Of a stretch of 18,957 nucleotides of DNA, positions 18,179-18,957 are shown in pieces. Numbering within the stretch: position 1 is the first letter of the stretch; each line of letters opens with the position of its first letter. This DNA comes from Theodoxus fluviatilis (lineage: Eukaryota > Mollusca > Gastropoda > Cycloneritida > Neritidae), in assembly GCA_034096865.1 (NCBI GenBank), contig JAWQFJ010000550.1, positions 42,961 through 61,917 on the forward strand, written 5' to 3'. A model generated the notes under the pieces. It worked only from the letters and a program-made list of their open reading frames with translations. It had not been told where the DNA came from and did no database searches. The translations under genes and the position numbers were made by a program.

Positions 18179-18838
18179 TTAGACAGGATTCGGGAACGAT
18201 TTCAAGAAGAGGTGAGTTTTGAGAGCAGAGCGAAAGGTCGAGGGAGATGTAGAGTGACGAACAGAGGCGGGGAGGTCATTCCAGATAGAGGGAGCCTGAT
18301 AAAAGAAAGAGCGTTCACCAAATTTTGTTTTAACTGGAGGGTCCTCCGGGAACCTGAGGATTCTTGTGTCTGCGGAAGAGCGTAGCTGTCTAGCGGGTGT
18401 GTAGGTGCGCATGGGTTTAGAGAGATATTGAGGAAGGGATTCAGCGAAGTAATGGTAGCAAAGACTTGTATTGGACTCTAGCACTAATGGGCAACCAGTG
18501 GAGAGAGCGGAAGAGAGGAGTGAGATGATCTGACTTTTTTGACTTACGGATGAGTCGAGCTGCAGCATCTTGCACTCTTTGAAGTTTATCGGTGAGATAT
18601 GCGGGACAGCCGGCAAGAAGGCCGTTGCAATAATCCAGGCGACTGAGAATAAGAGCACAGACTAGGATAGTAGTAGCTTGAGTAGTGAGAAGGTGTCTGA
18701 TTGCGCTTATCTGTCTGAGTTGTATGTATGCAGATTTGCAAGTGTTTTGGACAAAGTCGGAAAGAGAGAGATGAGAGTCGAGGGTGACACCAAGGTTTTT
18801 GACTGATGGAACAAAGGCGACAAGGAAATGCGCTTGGG
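18179..18838 (-). pseudogene. LINE reverse transcriptase C-terminal remnant, frameshifted
   Basis: The first reading frame (about 18838 down to 18460) contains VKNLGVTLDSHLSL, LDYCNGLLAG, LQRVQDAAARLI and LHWLPISARVQYKSLL, characteristic of the region after the polymerase palm in CR1/L2/Jockey-type LINEs. A shift near 18460-18475 moves the frame; the second frame continues with AESLPQYLS, YTPARQLRSS, FGERSFFYQAPSIWNDLP and ends at 18179. The endonuclease and catalytic polymerase motifs (such as FADD) are absent because of 5' truncation. The copy cannot be active. Confidence 0.85.
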
Positions 18839-18866
18839 TACACACACGCACGCACGCACGCTACAT

Positions 18867-18904
<38 letters not shown>

Positions 18905-18957
18905 ACAGACACACACGCGCGCGCTAACACACAAAGATAGCACACACTCGCATGCCG
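18839..18957. repeat. (CA)n-rich microsatellite at the right edge
   Basis: CACACA and CACGCA units with a pure (CA)n run at about 18870-18902, continuing to the end of the window. It abuts the truncated 5' side of the LINE. Confidence 0.92.

Larger units (their letters stand above)
17841..18838 (-). mobile_element. 5'-truncated non-LTR retrotransposon (LINE, CR1/L2-like), 3' part
   Basis: On the - strand, protein-level features of the reverse transcriptase C-terminal region are followed by a 3' UTR, a hairpin (17914-17948), the tail motif GCGCTATATAAATCC and a (TTA)n run. Truncation at the 5' side and a simple-repeat tail at the 3' side are standard for LINE insertions made by target-primed reverse transcription. 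The clade assignment (CR1/L2 group) rests on the protein motifs and the tail style and is provisional. The insertion is opposite in strand to the CUB gene. Confidence 0.8.

Noticed and set aside
18586..18945. Cys-rich N-terminal extensions of - strand frames at the right edge
   Set aside because: They are the (CA)n tract fused by chance to the LINE remnant; the element begins at about 18838.

Overview
The window looks like nuclear DNA of an animal, most likely a marine invertebrate and possibly a gastropod mollusc. The grounds are long introns with GT..AG borders, very heavy microsatellite and minisatellite content, extracellular CUB-type domains, and the decayed 3' end of a non-LTR retrotransposon with a (TAA)n tail. 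The phylum is an inference; no ribosomal or mitochondrial marker is present.

One split gene on the + strand fills about 666-15256 and is cut off at its 5' side. It alternates two kinds of coding block. The first is a single exon coding for short aromatic/Asn/Thr repeats, with core NYTT, so every unit carries an N-glycosylation sequon. The second is a CUB-like domain of about 109 residues, split over an exon of 237 (or 231) bases and one of 90 (or about 173). Every internal junction is phase 1, so each exon can be duplicated or skipped without a frame change. Visible order: repeat exon 666-941; CUB 1907-2143 + 3283-3372; repeat 4354-4593; CUB 5565-5801 + 6941-7030; repeat 8009-8248; assembly gap 8560-8569; tail of a repeat exon 8570-8618; CUB 9795-10031 + 11744-11833; long repeat exon 12209-12733; a divergent last CUB 13820-14050 + about 15084-15256, ending at TAA. 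The predicted product is a secreted or extracellular, heavily glycosylated, Tyr/Trp-rich multi-CUB protein. Its function cannot be read from the sequence.

The first part of the gene arose by tandem duplication of a unit of about 3.66 kb. Copies 1 and 2 are complete and copy 3 runs into the 10-N gap. The sequence jumps from early intron to late repeat exon across the gap, so at least about 3 kb, including one CUB domain, is missing. Copies 1 and 2 share a 765-base block without a difference, flanked by sequence that has diverged.

Outside the exons: a GT-rich tract (1-560), (GAT)n in the duplicated introns, (GA)n/(GACA)n tracts, a seven-copy 74-bp minisatellite (13072-13592), a purine tract just past the stop codon (15391-15716), and a G-rich array of about 67 units (16571-17717). 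The 74-bp array and the G-rich array lie beside two related copies of one dispersed repeat, with a different segment amplified in each. At the right end, on the - strand, is a 5'-truncated, frameshifted LINE (17841-18838) with a terminal hairpin, followed by a (CA)n tract. No tRNA, rRNA, CRISPR array or promoter was recognised.
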